Assembly (NCBI RefSeq): GCF_000147815.2
Contig: NC_015957.1
Span: 9,486,001-9,550,000, forward strand
DNA: 64,000 nt
Direction of reading: 5' to 3'
Origin: Streptomyces violaceusniger Tu 4113
GTDB taxonomy: Bacteria; Actinomycetota; Actinomycetes; Streptomycetales; Streptomycetaceae
Under the pieces are notes generated by a model. It saw only the letters and a program-made list of their open reading frames with translations, searched no databases and had not been told where the DNA came from. Of the stretch, positions 16,432 through 27,289 are shown in pieces; position 1 is the first letter of the stretch, and each line of letters begins with the position of its first letter. Made by a program: the position numbers and the translations under genes.

Positions 16432-18774
16432 ATGAGCGACGAGCCCCAGTTGATCGACGGTGGCGCGGCCGGAACGGGTGCCCGGCCCGGCATCGACGAT
16501 GGCAACCACGACACGCCGCACCGCGCGGACGGCCTCCCCGCAGGCAGACCGGCCAAGGGCAGAAAGGGCCGTCCCCAGCGCACCGGATGGCGCCGGCTGC
16601 TGCCCACCTGGCGCATGGTCCTCGGCGGCTTCCTCCTGATCGTCCTGCTGATCGCGGGCGGGCTCGTCACCGGCTATCTGCTCGTCGACATCCCCCCGGC
16701 GAACAGAGCCGCCATCGCCCAGAGCAATGTCTTCCTCTACTCCGACGGCTCCCAGCTCGCCCGCGAGGGCAAGGTCAACCGGGAGAACGTCCAGCTCAGC
16801 CAGATTCCCAAGCGGATCCAGCACGCGGTGCTGGCTGCCGAGGACCGGGACTTCTACTCGGAGTCGGCCATCAACCCCGAGGCGATGGTCCGGGCCGCCT
16901 GGAACACCGCCACCGGCAAGGGCAAGCAGTCCGGCTCCACCATCACCCAGCAGTATGTGAAGAACTACTACCTGGACCAGGAACAGACGGTCACCCGCAA
17001 GGCCAAGGAGTTCTTCATCGCGATCAAGCTGGACCGGGAGGTGAGCAAGGACAAGATCCTCGAGGGCTACCTCAACACCAGCTACTTCGGGCGCAACGCC
17101 TACGGCATCCAGGCCGCCGCCCAGGCGTACTACGGCAAGGACATCGGCGAGCTCGACACCGCCCAGGGCGCGTATCTGGCGACCCTGCTGAACGCCCCCA
17201 GCGCCTACGACGTCGTCGCCCATCCGCAGAACAAGGGGCGGGCCACGGCCCGCTGGCACTACGTCCTGGACGGCATGGTCAAGAAGGGCTGGCTGACCCG
17301 GGCCGACCGGCAGAAGATGACCTTCCCCGCGCCCTCCGACGCCAGGGTCGCCTCGGGCATGTCCGGCCAGCGCGGCTATCTCGTCGAGGCCGTGGAGGAC
17401 TACCTCACCAGCAACGGGATCATCGACGAGCAAACCCTGGCGCGCGGCGGCTACCGCATCACCACCACGATCGACAAGAAGAAGCAGGACGCCTTCGCGG
17501 CGGCCGTGCGCGACCGGCTGATGAGCAAGCTCAGCCCGAAGGACCGCAAGGTCGACCGCTATGTGCGCGCGGGCGGCGCCTCGATCGACCCGAAGACCGG
17601 CAAGGTGGTCGCGCTCTACGGCGGGATCGACTACACCAAGCAGTTCGTCAACAACGCGACCCGCCGTGACTACCAGGTGGGATCCACGTTCAAGCCATTC
17701 GTCTTCACCTCGGCGGTGCGCTACGGGTCCACCACCCAGGACGGTCAGACGATCACCCCGGACACCCTCTACAACGGCGACAACAAGCGCGAGGTCGTCG
17801 GCCCGGAGGGGCCCACCGGCTACTCCCCCGCCAACGAGGACGACGTCGACTACGGCGACATCGACGTCACCACGGCCACCGACAACTCGGTGAACTCGGT
17901 GTACGCGCAGATGGCCCAGGACGTCGGCCCCGCCAAGGTCAAGCAGACCGCCATCGACCTGGGCGTCCCCAAGAACACCCCCGATCTGCACGCCTCCCCC
18001 TCCATCGCGCTCGGCCCCGCCACCGCGAGCGTGCTGGACATGACCGAGGCGTACGCGACCCTCGCCAACCACGGCGAGCACGGCAAGTACGGCCTGGTCG
18101 AGGAGGTCACCAAGGACGGTGCGCGGGTCAGTCTCCCGGACCGGGAGAACCGGCAGGCCATCCCGCGCAGCGCCGCCGACACCACCACCTCGATACTGCA
18201 GAGCGTGGTCGACGGCGGCACCGGCACCGCCGCCCAGGCCGCCGAGCGCCCGGCGGCGGGCAAGACCGGCACCGCGGAGGAGGACAAGGCCGCCTGGTTC
18301 GCGGGCTACACCCCGGATCTGGCGACCGTGGTAGCGGTGATGGGCCAGGACTCCAATACCGGCGTGCAGAAGCCGCTGTACGGGGCGACGGGCCTGGAGC
18401 GGATCAACGGCGGCGGCTATCCCGCCGAGATCTGGGCGCAGTACACATCGGGCGCGCTGGACGGCAAGCCACCGGCCGAGTTCGATCTGCGGCTGGAGGA
18501 CGGGGCGAGCGCCCCCGACGGCTCCCAGCCCGGCCAGCAGCCTCCGGGCTCCCCGCCGCCGGTGGTCACCACTCCCCCGACCGACGCCCCGCCGGACACC
18601 TCGGTCCCCACGGCGCCGACCGACACCCCGCCGACGCTGCCCACCACGCCCCCGACCATCCCCACCCCGCCGACGGACATCCCCACCGGGGGGCCGACGA
18701 CCGAGCCGGGACCGGGCGGGCCGGGTGATCCGGGTGGCGATCCGGGCGACCCAGGGGGGCCGGTGGGCGGCTGA
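16432..18774 (+). CDS. Bifunctional class A penicillin-binding protein
   Basis: 780 residues. A cytosolic basic/Gly-rich leader (1-58), one membrane anchor (62-84), a GT51 glycosyltransferase domain with the catalytic Glu137 in LAAEDRDFYSE and the STITQQYVKNYY and FFIAIKLDREVSKDKILEGYLNTSYFGR motifs, then a transpeptidase domain with Ser418-Thr-Phe-Lys421, Ser486-Val-Asn488 and Lys611-Thr-Gly613. It polymerises and crosslinks peptidoglycan outside the membrane. The last 90 residues are a Pro/Thr/Gly-rich extracellular tail, common in streptomycete PBPs and useful for wall contact. It begins 278 bp from the divergent exporter operon and ends at a strong hairpin. Confidence 0.96.
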   Translation: MSDEPQLIDGGAAGTGARPGIDDGNHDTPHRADGLPAGRPAKGRKGRPQRTGWRRLLPTWRMVLGGFLLIVLLIAGGLVTGYLLVDIPPANRAAIAQSNVFLYSDGSQLAREGKVNRENVQLSQIPKRIQHAVLAAEDRDFYSESAINPEAMVRAAWNTATGKGKQSGSTITQQYVKNYYLDQEQTVTRKAKEFFIAIKLDREVSKDKILEGYLNTSYFGRNAYGIQAAAQAYYGKDIGELDTAQGAYLATLLNAPSAYDVVAHPQNKGRATARWHYVLDGMVKKGWLTRADRQKMTFPAPSDARVASGMSGQRGYLVEAVEDYLTSNGIIDEQTLARGGYRITTTIDKKKQDAFAAAVRDRLMSKLSPKDRKVDRYVRAGGASIDPKTGKVVALYGGIDYTKQFVNNATRRDYQVGSTFKPFVFTSAVRYGSTTQDGQTITPDTLYNGDNKREVVGPEGPTGYSPANEDDVDYGDIDVTTATDNSVNSVYAQMAQDVGPAKVKQTAIDLGVPKNTPDLHASPSIALGPATASVLDMTEAYATLANHGEHGKYGLVEEVTKDGARVSLPDRENRQAIPRSAADTTTSILQSVVDGGTGTAAQAAERPAAGKTGTAEEDKAAWFAGYTPDLATVVAVMGQDSNTGVQKPLYGATGLERINGGGYPAEIWAQYTSGALDGKPPAEFDLRLEDGASAPDGSQPGQQPPGSPPPVVTTPPTDAPPDTSVPTAPTDTPPTLPTTPPTIPTPPTDIPTGGPTTEPGPGGPGDPGGDPGDPGGPVGG

Positions 18775-18795
18775 GACCGCGGACCGCGAACAGCG

Positions 18796-18826
18796 GAGGG
18801 TGGTGACGGATACCGTCACCACCCTC
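18796..18826. terminator. Bidirectional terminator between PBP and GroES-like gene
   Basis: A perfect 14-bp stem (18796-18809 with 18813-18826) and a 3-nt ATA loop. On the + strand it is followed by TGTC. It serves the PBP transcript and probably also the convergent GroES-like gene. Confidence 0.85.
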
Positions 18827-18851
18827 TGTCATGTCCGATGCCGCGGTGTCC

Positions 18852-19193
18852 CTACAGGTAGAGCCCCGTGGAGTCCTCCGCGCCCTCCAGCCGCTCGGCC
18901 GCCACCGCGTGCAGATCGCGCTCCCGCATCAGGACGTAGGCGACCCCGCGGACCTCGACCTCGGCCCGGTCCTCCGGGTCGTAGAGCACCCGGTCACCGG
19001 GCTCCACGGTCCGTACGCTCTGCCCGACCGCGACCACCTCGGCCCAGGCCAGCCGCCTGCCGACCGCCGCGGTGGCGGGGATGACGATGCCGCCGGACGA
19101 CCGGCGCTCGCCCTCCGGAATGTCGGTGCTTACCAGCACACGGTCGTGCAGCATCCGGATGGGCAGCTTGTCATGGGTCGTGTTCGCACTCAC
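18852..19193 (-). CDS. GroES-like co-chaperonin family protein
   Basis: 113 residues with the Cpn10 fold: LPIRMLHDRVLVSTD at the start, the mobile-loop region around EGERRSSGGIVIPATAAVGRR, and the C-terminal VEPGDRVLYDPEDRAEVEVRGVAYVLMRERDL. It is a divergent second copy, not the groES that pairs with groEL1: the mobile-loop motif differs and no groEL is adjacent. It may work with the chaperonins as an alternative lid or have a separate scaffold function. It is followed on the same strand by nothing before the PBP terminator. Confidence 0.85.
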   Translation of the reverse strand: MSANTTHDKLPIRMLHDRVLVSTDIPEGERRSSGGIVIPATAAVGRRLAWAEVVAVGQSVRTVEPGDRVLYDPEDRAEVEVRGVAYVLMRERDLHAVAAERLEGAEDSTGLYL

Positions 19194-19302
19194 GCCATGA
19201 CCGTACCTGGCCGGACGGCGCGATGACGCCTCAGGGCCGGTGCGGGCCGCCTTCGCTCAGCGGTGCCGGCCGCCTTCTCAGCGGTGCCGGCCGGCCCTTC
19301 GC

Positions 19303-19665
19303 TCAGCGGCGCCGCTTGGAGCACCACGAGGAGCGGGACGCCTTGGCGGACCGGGAGGACCTCGCCGAGAGGGCGAGCAGCCCGACCAGCCCGGCCACGG
19401 CGAGCGCCACCGGCACGATCCGCTCCATGCGGGGCCGGCCCTCCTCCGACACCAACTGGGCCCGCACGCCCGCCACCGCGCGGTTGGCGGACACATAGGC
19501 CCGCCCGGCGGTCCGGTCCACCGCCGACGCCGCCTTCGCCTTCGCGTCCCCGATGATCGTCTTCGGGTGCATCCGCACCCCGATCTCGTCGAGGGTCACG
19601 GCGAGCTCCTGCCGCCTGCGGGCGATGTCCGCCTCGATCTGCGCAGGGGTCCTGGCATCCGACAC
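19303..19665 (-). CDS. DUF3618 membrane-associated protein
   Basis: 120 residues from the GTG at 19665, with GGAGG 7 nt upstream. The conserved N-terminal motif ARTPAQIEADIARRRQELAVTLDEIGVRMHPK matches DUF3618. An amphipathic helical region follows (AKAAKAA-type), then one membrane helix (residues 90-108, VPVALAVAGLVGLLAL) and a short Ser/Lys/Arg-rich tail. The usual DUF3618 partners, phage-holin-superfamily and DUF4235 proteins, are absent here. It is divergent from bcp. The function is unknown. Confidence 0.85.
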   Translation of the reverse strand: MSDARTPAQIEADIARRRQELAVTLDEIGVRMHPKTIIGDAKAKAASAVDRTAGRAYVSANRAVAGVRAQLVSEEGRPRMERIVPVALAVAGLVGLLALSARSSRSAKASRSSWCSKRRR

Positions 19666-19803
19666 CGCGCTGCCTCCGTCAGTCTCGATGATTCGTGATG
19701 GACAGTCTGTCAGCTCGCCCTCCTCCCCGCTCCACGGCACCCCCGGACGGGAAGCTGGCTAATGTCGGGTACGTACCCCCGACGCCACGAGGAGCACCAG
19801 ACC

Positions 19804-20271
19804 ATGAGCGAGCGACTGCAGCCCGGCGACACCGCCCCCGCCTTCACCCTCCCCGACGCGGACGGCAAGGAGGTCTCGCTCGCCGACCACGCCGGCCGTA
19901 AGGTGATCGTCTACTTCTACCCCGCCGCCCTCACCCCCGGCTGCACCAAGCAGGCGTGCGACTTCACCGACAACCTCGCCTTCCTGGCCGGCCACGGCTA
20001 CGACGTCATCGGCATCTCCCCCGACAAGCCCGAGAAGCTGGCCAAGTTCCGCGACCAGGAGGACCTGAAGGTCACGCTCCTCGCCGACCCCGCCAAGGAG
20101 ACCCTCGATGCGTACGGCGCCTTCGGCGAGAAGAAGCTCTACGGCAAGACGGTCATCGGCGTGATCCGCTCCACCGTCATCGTCGACGAGCAGGGCAAGG
20201 TCGAGCGCGCCCTGTACAACGTGAAGGCCACCGGCCACGTAGCCAAGATCATCAAAGACCTGGGGCTGTGA
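19804..20271 (+). CDS. bcp: Thioredoxin-dependent thiol peroxidase (Bcp/PrxQ)
   Basis: 155 residues from the ATG at 19804 (MSERLQPGDTAPAF), with GAGGAG upstream; the earlier ATG at 19762 only adds a non-conserved stretch. Peroxiredoxin fold with peroxidatic Cys47 in TPGCTKQACDF and resolving Cys52 five residues later, the typical BCP spacing. The catalytic Thr in TPGC and the conserved Arg in GVIRSTVIVD are present. It reduces hydroperoxides using thioredoxin in the cytoplasm. It is monocistronic and followed 58 bp later by tRNA-Leu. Confidence 0.96.
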   Translation: MSERLQPGDTAPAFTLPDADGKEVSLADHAGRKVIVYFYPAALTPGCTKQACDFTDNLAFLAGHGYDVIGISPDKPEKLAKFRDQEDLKVTLLADPAKETLDAYGAFGEKKLYGKTVIGVIRSTVIVDEQGKVERALYNVKATGHVAKIIKDLGL

Positions 20272-20329
20272 CGGACCCGGGGCTGCCGCCCCGGACCCCG
20301 TTCACCAGGCAGTACCATGACCGTGCCGA

Positions 20330-20413
20330 GCGGCCGTGATGGAATTGGCAGTCATGCTGGGTTTAGGTCCCAGTGGGGTAACTCCCGTGAGGGTTCGAGT
20401 CCCTCCGGCCGCA
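20330..20413 (+). tRNA. tRNA-Leu (anticodon UAG)
   Basis: 84 nt. Acceptor GCGGCCG (20330-20336) pairs with CGGCCGC (20406-20412), and A is the discriminator. Anticodon stem CTGGG/CCCAG with loop TTTAGGT gives anticodon UAG. It has the long variable arm expected for Leu and a T-arm GAGGG-TTCGAGT-CCCTC. CCA is not encoded. Confidence 0.96.
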
Positions 20414-20425
20414 CGCCGCGCGAAC

Positions 20426-20461
20426 GCAGGCCCGGCCCGCCTCATCGCGGGCCGGGCCTGC
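20426..20461. terminator. Strong bidirectional terminator after tRNA-Leu
   Basis: A perfect 15-bp GC stem (20426-20440 with 20447-20461) and a 6-nt CTCATC loop. It lies 12 nt after the tRNA and 18 bp before the end of the convergent rdgB gene. Confidence 0.88.
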
Positions 20462-20479
20462 GGCGTCCTACGGGGCCGC

Positions 20480-21115
20480 TCACCCCAGGAGTTCGCGGAC
20501 GATCGGGGCGATGGCGCGGAACGCCTTGCCGCGGTGGCTGATGGCGTTCTTCTCCTCGGGGTCCAGTTCGGCACAGGTGCGGGTCTCGCCGTGGGGCTGG
20601 AGGATGGGGTCGTAGCCGAACCCCCCGCCGCCCACGGGCTCATGACGGAGCGTGCCGGTGAGCCGGCCGGAGACGACGCGCTCGGTGCCGTCGGGGAGGG
20701 CGAGGGCGGCGGCGCAGGCGAAGTGGGCGCCACGGTGTTCGTCGGGGACGTCGGAGAGCTGGGCGAGCAGCAGGTCGAGATTGGCGCGGTCGTCGCCGTG
20801 CCGGCCCGACCAGCGGGCCGAGAAGATGCCGGGCGCGCCGCCGAGGACGTCCACGCAGAGGCCGGAGTCGTCGGCGATGGCGGGGTGGCCGGTGGCCCGG
20901 GCCAGGGCGTGGGCCTTGAGGAGGGCGTTCTCCGCGAAGGTCACGCCGGTCTCCTTGACGTCCGGGACCTCCGGATAGGCGTCGGCGCCGACGAGTTCGG
21001 CATCCAGGCCGGCCTCGCCCAGGATCGAGCGCAGTTCGGTGATCTTGTAGGCGTTGCGGGTCGCGAGGACCAGACGGCGGGGGTGCGGGCGGTGTCCCTC
21101 AGTGTGTTGCTGCAT
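20480..21115 (-). CDS. rdgB: RdgB/HAM1 non-canonical purine NTP pyrophosphatase
   Basis: 211 residues. It begins its fold with LVLATRNAYKITELRSIL (substrate-binding Asn and Lys), followed by TFAENALLKA, the metal-binding ADDSGLCVDVLGGAPGIFSARWSG, and GGGGFGYDPILQP with EEKNAISHRGKA at the end. It hydrolyses ITP, XTP and dITP to monophosphates, cleaning the nucleotide pool. It is next to the rph gene in the same orientation, an arrangement common in bacteria, here interrupted by a lipoprotein gene. Confidence 0.96.
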   Translation of the reverse strand: MQQHTEGHRPHPRRLVLATRNAYKITELRSILGEAGLDAELVGADAYPEVPDVKETGVTFAENALLKAHALARATGHPAIADDSGLCVDVLGGAPGIFSARWSGRHGDDRANLDLLLAQLSDVPDEHRGAHFACAAALALPDGTERVVSGRLTGTLRHEPVGGGGFGYDPILQPHGETRTCAELDPEEKNAISHRGKAFRAIAPIVRELLG

Positions 21116-21138
21116 AACTCTCGATTATCGAGGGGAGG

Positions 21139-21534
21139 TCAGGGCGAGCAGACACCGGTCAGCTCGCCCGCCGCGTCCCTGACCGGAGTCATATCGGGGT
21201 GCTTGCCGCTGTCCACGGACTTCTGGACGTTGTCCAGGGCCTTCTGGAGGTCGTCCACGGCCTTGCCGACGTCCGCGCTGTCGGTGCGGTCGCCCACCTT
21301 GCCGATGTCCTTGTCGAGGGCGTCCAGGATCTTGTCGGCGTCCTGCGGATTGACCGCGGCGCCGGTCAGGGCGTCCTGGAGGTCGTCCACGTCGTTGGAT
21401 ATCTCGACCGCGAGCTGGGCGCAGTCGAGGGCTTTCTCCACCGCGCTGCAGCCGACGGTGACCGGCACGATGAGCGCGACGGCGGCGAGAGCGGTGACGG
21501 CGGTGGTACGGCGGTGACGGTGGCGCGGCGCCAT
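21139..21534 (-). CDS. Small putative lipoprotein
   Basis: 131 residues. A basic N-terminus and hydrophobic stretch end in a lipobox-like VTVGC (Cys29), predicting lipidation and anchoring to the outer face of the membrane. The mature part is helical and acidic with alternating DVDDLQDAL / VDDLQKALDNVQKSVD motifs, and two more cysteines (one in LDCAQ, one at GVCSP near the C-terminus). No enzymatic motif is visible. It lies between rdgB and rph on the same strand. The family is unrecognised beyond streptomycete secreted proteins. Confidence 0.75.
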   Translation of the reverse strand: MAPRHRHRRTTAVTALAAVALIVPVTVGCSAVEKALDCAQLAVEISNDVDDLQDALTGAAVNPQDADKILDALDKDIGKVGDRTDSADVGKAVDDLQKALDNVQKSVDSGKHPDMTPVRDAAGELTGVCSP

Positions 21535-21612
21535 GGAAGGGTCCCTCCCCGGGAACGGTGCTGGTACCTGACTAAACGCCGGGCGCCGCGCGACGGTTGC
21601 TCGCTGCCGCCG

Positions 21613-22344
<732 letters not shown>

Positions 22345-22430
22345 GAGATGAGCCTATCGGCATCGCGGAGGCCCCCGGTCCGCGTCCGGCGAGGGCCCCG
22401 CTCCCGGGGGACGGCGCTCCGGGCCCGGAT

Positions 22431-22490
22431 GGTCACCTCAGGTCTCGGAAGGTCACATCAGGTCTCGGAAGGTCACATCAGGTCTTCGAT
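22431..22490. repeat. 20-bp tandem triplication spanning the nagF stop codon
   Basis: Three units of 20 bp (22431, 22451, 22471) built on GGTCACATCAGGTCTCGGAA. The innermost copy contains the real end of the EIIB gene and its stop, so the last six codons plus stop are copied twice downstream. Confidence 0.85.
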
Positions 22491-22706
22491 CTCGGCGGCG
22501 ACGGGGTCCGCGTCGGCACCGATGACCACCTGGATCGCGGTGCCCATCTTCACCACGCCATGGGCACCGGCGGCCTTCAGGAGGGCCTCGTCGACCAGGG
22601 CGGCGTCCTTGACCTCGGTGCGCAGGCGGGTGATGCAGCCCTCGATCTCGACGATGTTGTCGATGCCGCCGAGCCCCTCGACGATCTTGTCAGCCTTGGT
22701 GGCCAT
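22473..22706 (-). CDS. nagF: PTS EIIB component, GlcNAc type
   Basis: 77 residues from the ATG at 22706. It is a free-standing EIIB of the glucose superfamily with phosphorylated Cys24 in IEGCITRLRTEV, followed by the VKDAALVDEALLKAAGAHGVVKMG pattern. It takes phosphate from an EIIA (Crr, encoded elsewhere) and passes it to N-acetylglucosamine during transport by the divergent EIIC. In S. coelicolor the orthologous pair is NagF and NagE2. A dre-like DasR operator lies 48 bp upstream. The stop codon is embedded in a 20-bp tandem triplication. Confidence 0.92.
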   Translation of the reverse strand: MATKADKIVEGLGGIDNIVEIEGCITRLRTEVKDAALVDEALLKAAGAHGVVKMGTAIQVVIGADADPVAAEIEDLM

Positions 22707-22753
22707 GTTCGCTCCTGTCGTCCTGCTGTCCGCGTGGTGTCCGCGCTGCGGCA

Positions 22754-22769
22754 AATGGTCTACACCATT
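22754..22769. promoter_or_regulatory. DasR-responsive element (dre) of nagF
   Basis: AATGGTCTACACCATT matches the published dre core (TGGTCTAGACCA type), with one mismatch between its two 8-bp arms. It is located 48 bp upstream of the EIIB start. DasR is a GntR/HutC repressor released by GlcN-6-phosphate. Confidence 0.82.
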
Positions 22770-22836
22770 ATGCGGGTGAGGAAGTCACTCGTCACTTGGA
22801 ACGATAGATTCCTTTAGCGGATCCCTACGTGCTACA

Positions 22837-22868
22837 ACAGGTCTACACCACATGTGGTTTAGACCATA
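22837..22868. promoter_or_regulatory. Two adjoining dre sites of nagE
   Basis: Two 16-bp sites lie end to end: 22837-22852 (core AGGTCTACACCA) and 22853-22868 (core TGGTTTAGACCA). They end 48 bp before the EIIC start. Tandem dre placement implies cooperative DasR repression. Confidence 0.82.
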
Positions 22869-22916
22869 GCGCGGGCCGTCCCTCCCCTGAGAGCCCGCCT
22901 CACCAGGAGGAATCCG

Positions 22917-24149
<1,233 letters not shown>

Positions 24150-24170
24150 CCACCGAGCGTGCAAGACGGC

Positions 24171-24204
24171 GAAGCGCCGGGCTGGTCCTCCAGCCCGGCG
24201 CTTC
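24171..24204. terminator. Terminator of nagE
   Basis: A perfect 15-bp stem (24171-24185 with 24190-24204) and a TCCT tetraloop, 21 bp after the nagE stop and before the convergent MBL gene. Confidence 0.88.
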
Positions 24205-24219
24205 CGCGTTCACCGCCCG

Positions 24220-24972
24220 TTACACCTCGTAGACCGCGCCCGCCTTGGCCAGCTCCACCGGGCCGCCGAAGACCGCCTGCGCGTCGCGCTGGTTGATCTG
24301 GGGGTCCGTCCACGGCGGGATGTGGGTGAGCACCATGCTCCCGACCCCCGCCCGCAGCGCGTGTTCACCCGCCTGGCGGCCGTTGAGATGCAGCTCCGGG
24401 ATGTCCTCCTTGCCGTGCGTGAAGGCCGCCTCGCACAGGAAGAGGTCGCCGCCCCGGGCCAGGTCCACCAGGGCCTCACAGGGGCCCGTGTCGCCCGAGT
24501 AGACCAGCGAGCGGCCGCCGTACTCGATCCGGAAGCCGAACGCCTCCACGGGGTGGCAGACGCGCTCGGCGCGGATGGTGAAGGGGCCGATGTCGAAGCT
24601 GCCGGGCGTCAGGGTGCGGAAGTCGAAGACCTCACGCATCGACTTCTCGTCGGGCAGATCGTCGTACGCCTGGACCAGCCGCCGCTCGGTGTCCTCGGGG
24701 CCGTAGACGGGGATCGCCTCGGCGCGGCCACCGTCGTGCCGGTAGTAGCGCGCGACGAAGTATCCGCACATGTCGATGAAGTGATCGGGGTGGAGATGGG
24801 ACAGCAGTACAGCGTCGAGGTCGTAGAGACCGCAGTGGCGCTGCAGCTCGCCAAGGGCGCCATTGCCCATGTCGAGGAGCAGCCGGAAGCCGTCGGCCTC
24901 TACGAGGTAGCTCGAGCAGGCCGATTCCGCGGACGGGAACGACCCTGAGCATCCGACGACGGTGAGCTTCAT
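24220..24972 (-). CDS. MBL-fold metallo-hydrolase (RNase Z-like)
   Basis: 250 residues from the ATG at 24972, preceded by AAGGAGG. Metallo-beta-lactamase motifs: LLSHLHPDHFIDMCGY (motif II), later single His ligands in VCHPVEAFGFRI, YSGDTGPCEAL (Asp ligand), and the C-terminal VLTHIPPWTD. The layout resembles the short RNase Z/ElaC-like subgroup and related phosphodiesterases acting on nucleic acid or cyclic nucleotides. A true tRNase Z exosite is not evident. It is a separate transcription unit 193 bp downstream of cysM. Confidence 0.9.
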   Translation of the reverse strand: MKLTVVGCSGSFPSAESACSSYLVEADGFRLLLDMGNGALGELQRHCGLYDLDAVLLSHLHPDHFIDMCGYFVARYYRHDGGRAEAIPVYGPEDTERRLVQAYDDLPDEKSMREVFDFRTLTPGSFDIGPFTIRAERVCHPVEAFGFRIEYGGRSLVYSGDTGPCEALVDLARGGDLFLCEAAFTHGKEDIPELHLNGRQAGEHALRAGVGSMVLTHIPPWTDPQINQRDAQAVFGGPVELAKAGAVYEV

Positions 24973-25114
24973 GAAGCAGGAACCTCCTTGAGGGGTCCCC
25001 ATGCCGAAGGCCATGGGCGGTGCGGGGGGTCATGCGGTGCCCACGAGCGTAAGGCGCAAAAGCCCAGGCAGCTCCTCCACGGGCCCGCGTTGTGGGCGGA
25101 ATCACCAGGACGGA

Positions 25115-25131
25115 GCCGGGTGGCGCCCGGC
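25115..25131. terminator. Weak hairpin downstream of cysM
   Basis: GCCGGG (25115-25120) pairs with CCCGGC (25126-25131) around TGGCG. It lies 35 bp past the cysM stop. No other terminator-like structure was seen in the 193-bp gap before the MBL gene. Confidence 0.35.
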
Positions 25132-25165
25132 CATGCCCCCCCCGCCGGCCGATCGGCCCGAAGGG

Positions 25166-26604
<1,439 letters not shown>

Positions 26605-26695
26605 GGACTCATCGTATCGATTCCCGGTCCGGGCTCCGGTAGGTAATCCCGTGATACGGACGGGTAACGACCGAGATACGAGACGTGCAGGTCAG

Positions 26696-27121
26696 TCAGC
26701 CGCCCGGGACGATCTCGACCTCTTCCTCGGTGACCTCGCCGTCCACGATCCGGAAGGACCGGAACTGGGCGGGACCCTCGTCATTGCCGCATTCCGCCGT
26801 GGAGACCAGGACGTAGTGGGCACCGGGCTCATTGGCGTAAGAGATATCGGTGCGGGAGGGGTACGCCTCGGTGGCGGTGTGCGAGTGGTAGATGACCACC
26901 GGCTCCTCGTCCCGGTCGTCCATCTCGCGATAGAGCTTGAGCAGGTCACCCGAGTCGAACTCGTAGAAGGTGGGCGAGCGGGCCGCGTTCAGCATCGGGA
27001 CGAACCGCTCGGGGCGGCCGCTTCCGGCCGGGCCCGCGATCACGCCGCAAGCCTCGTCGGGGTGGTCCGCGCGGGCGTGCGCGACGATCTTGTCGTGGAG
27101 CGCCTGGGTGATGGTCAGCAT
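26696..27121 (-). CDS. mec: Mec+-type JAMM/MPN metallopeptidase (Mov34 family)
   Basis: 141 residues with the complete JAMM zinc site: Glu23 in DEACGV, His79 and His81 in YHSHTATEAYPSRTD, Ser89 and Asp92. In Mycobacterium the orthologue Mec+ hydrolyses the CysO-cysteine adduct to free cysteine, completing the pathway begun by CysM. Here it probably also trims the Ser-His tail of CysO. The ATG at 27121 has no clear ribosome site; a GTG at 27127 is an alternative. It lies upstream of the leader ORF and cysO on the same strand with a 92-bp gap that contains its own promoter-like box. Confidence 0.93.
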   Translation of the reverse strand: MLTITQALHDKIVAHARADHPDEACGVIAGPAGSGRPERFVPMLNAARSPTFYEFDSGDLLKLYREMDDRDEEPVVIYHSHTATEAYPSRTDISYANEPGAHYVLVSTAECGNDEGPAQFRSFRIVDGEVTEEEVEIVPGG

Positions 27122-27217
27122 GAGCACACAATAGGAAAGAAAAAGGGGGCGGCGCGCAGGGGGCACCTCCCGGACGAAGTTTGGGGGAGCCCCGGTTGAG
27201 GGTGGCGGCGGGAGACG

Positions 27218-27249
27218 GGCGGGCTCCGGACAGTGGTCCGGAGCCCGCC
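27218..27249. terminator. Terminator of the amino-acid permease
   Basis: A perfect 14-bp stem (27218-27231 with 27236-27249) and an AGTG loop, 41 bp after the permease stop and before mec on the same strand. Confidence 0.85.
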
Positions 27250-27289
27250 TGCTGAGATACGGCGCCCGAAAGGCGATACGGCTTACGGC

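Noticed and set aside
16423..18822. 799-residue - strand frame
   Set aside because: Antisense of the penicillin-binding protein, whose catalytic motifs are all present on the + strand.
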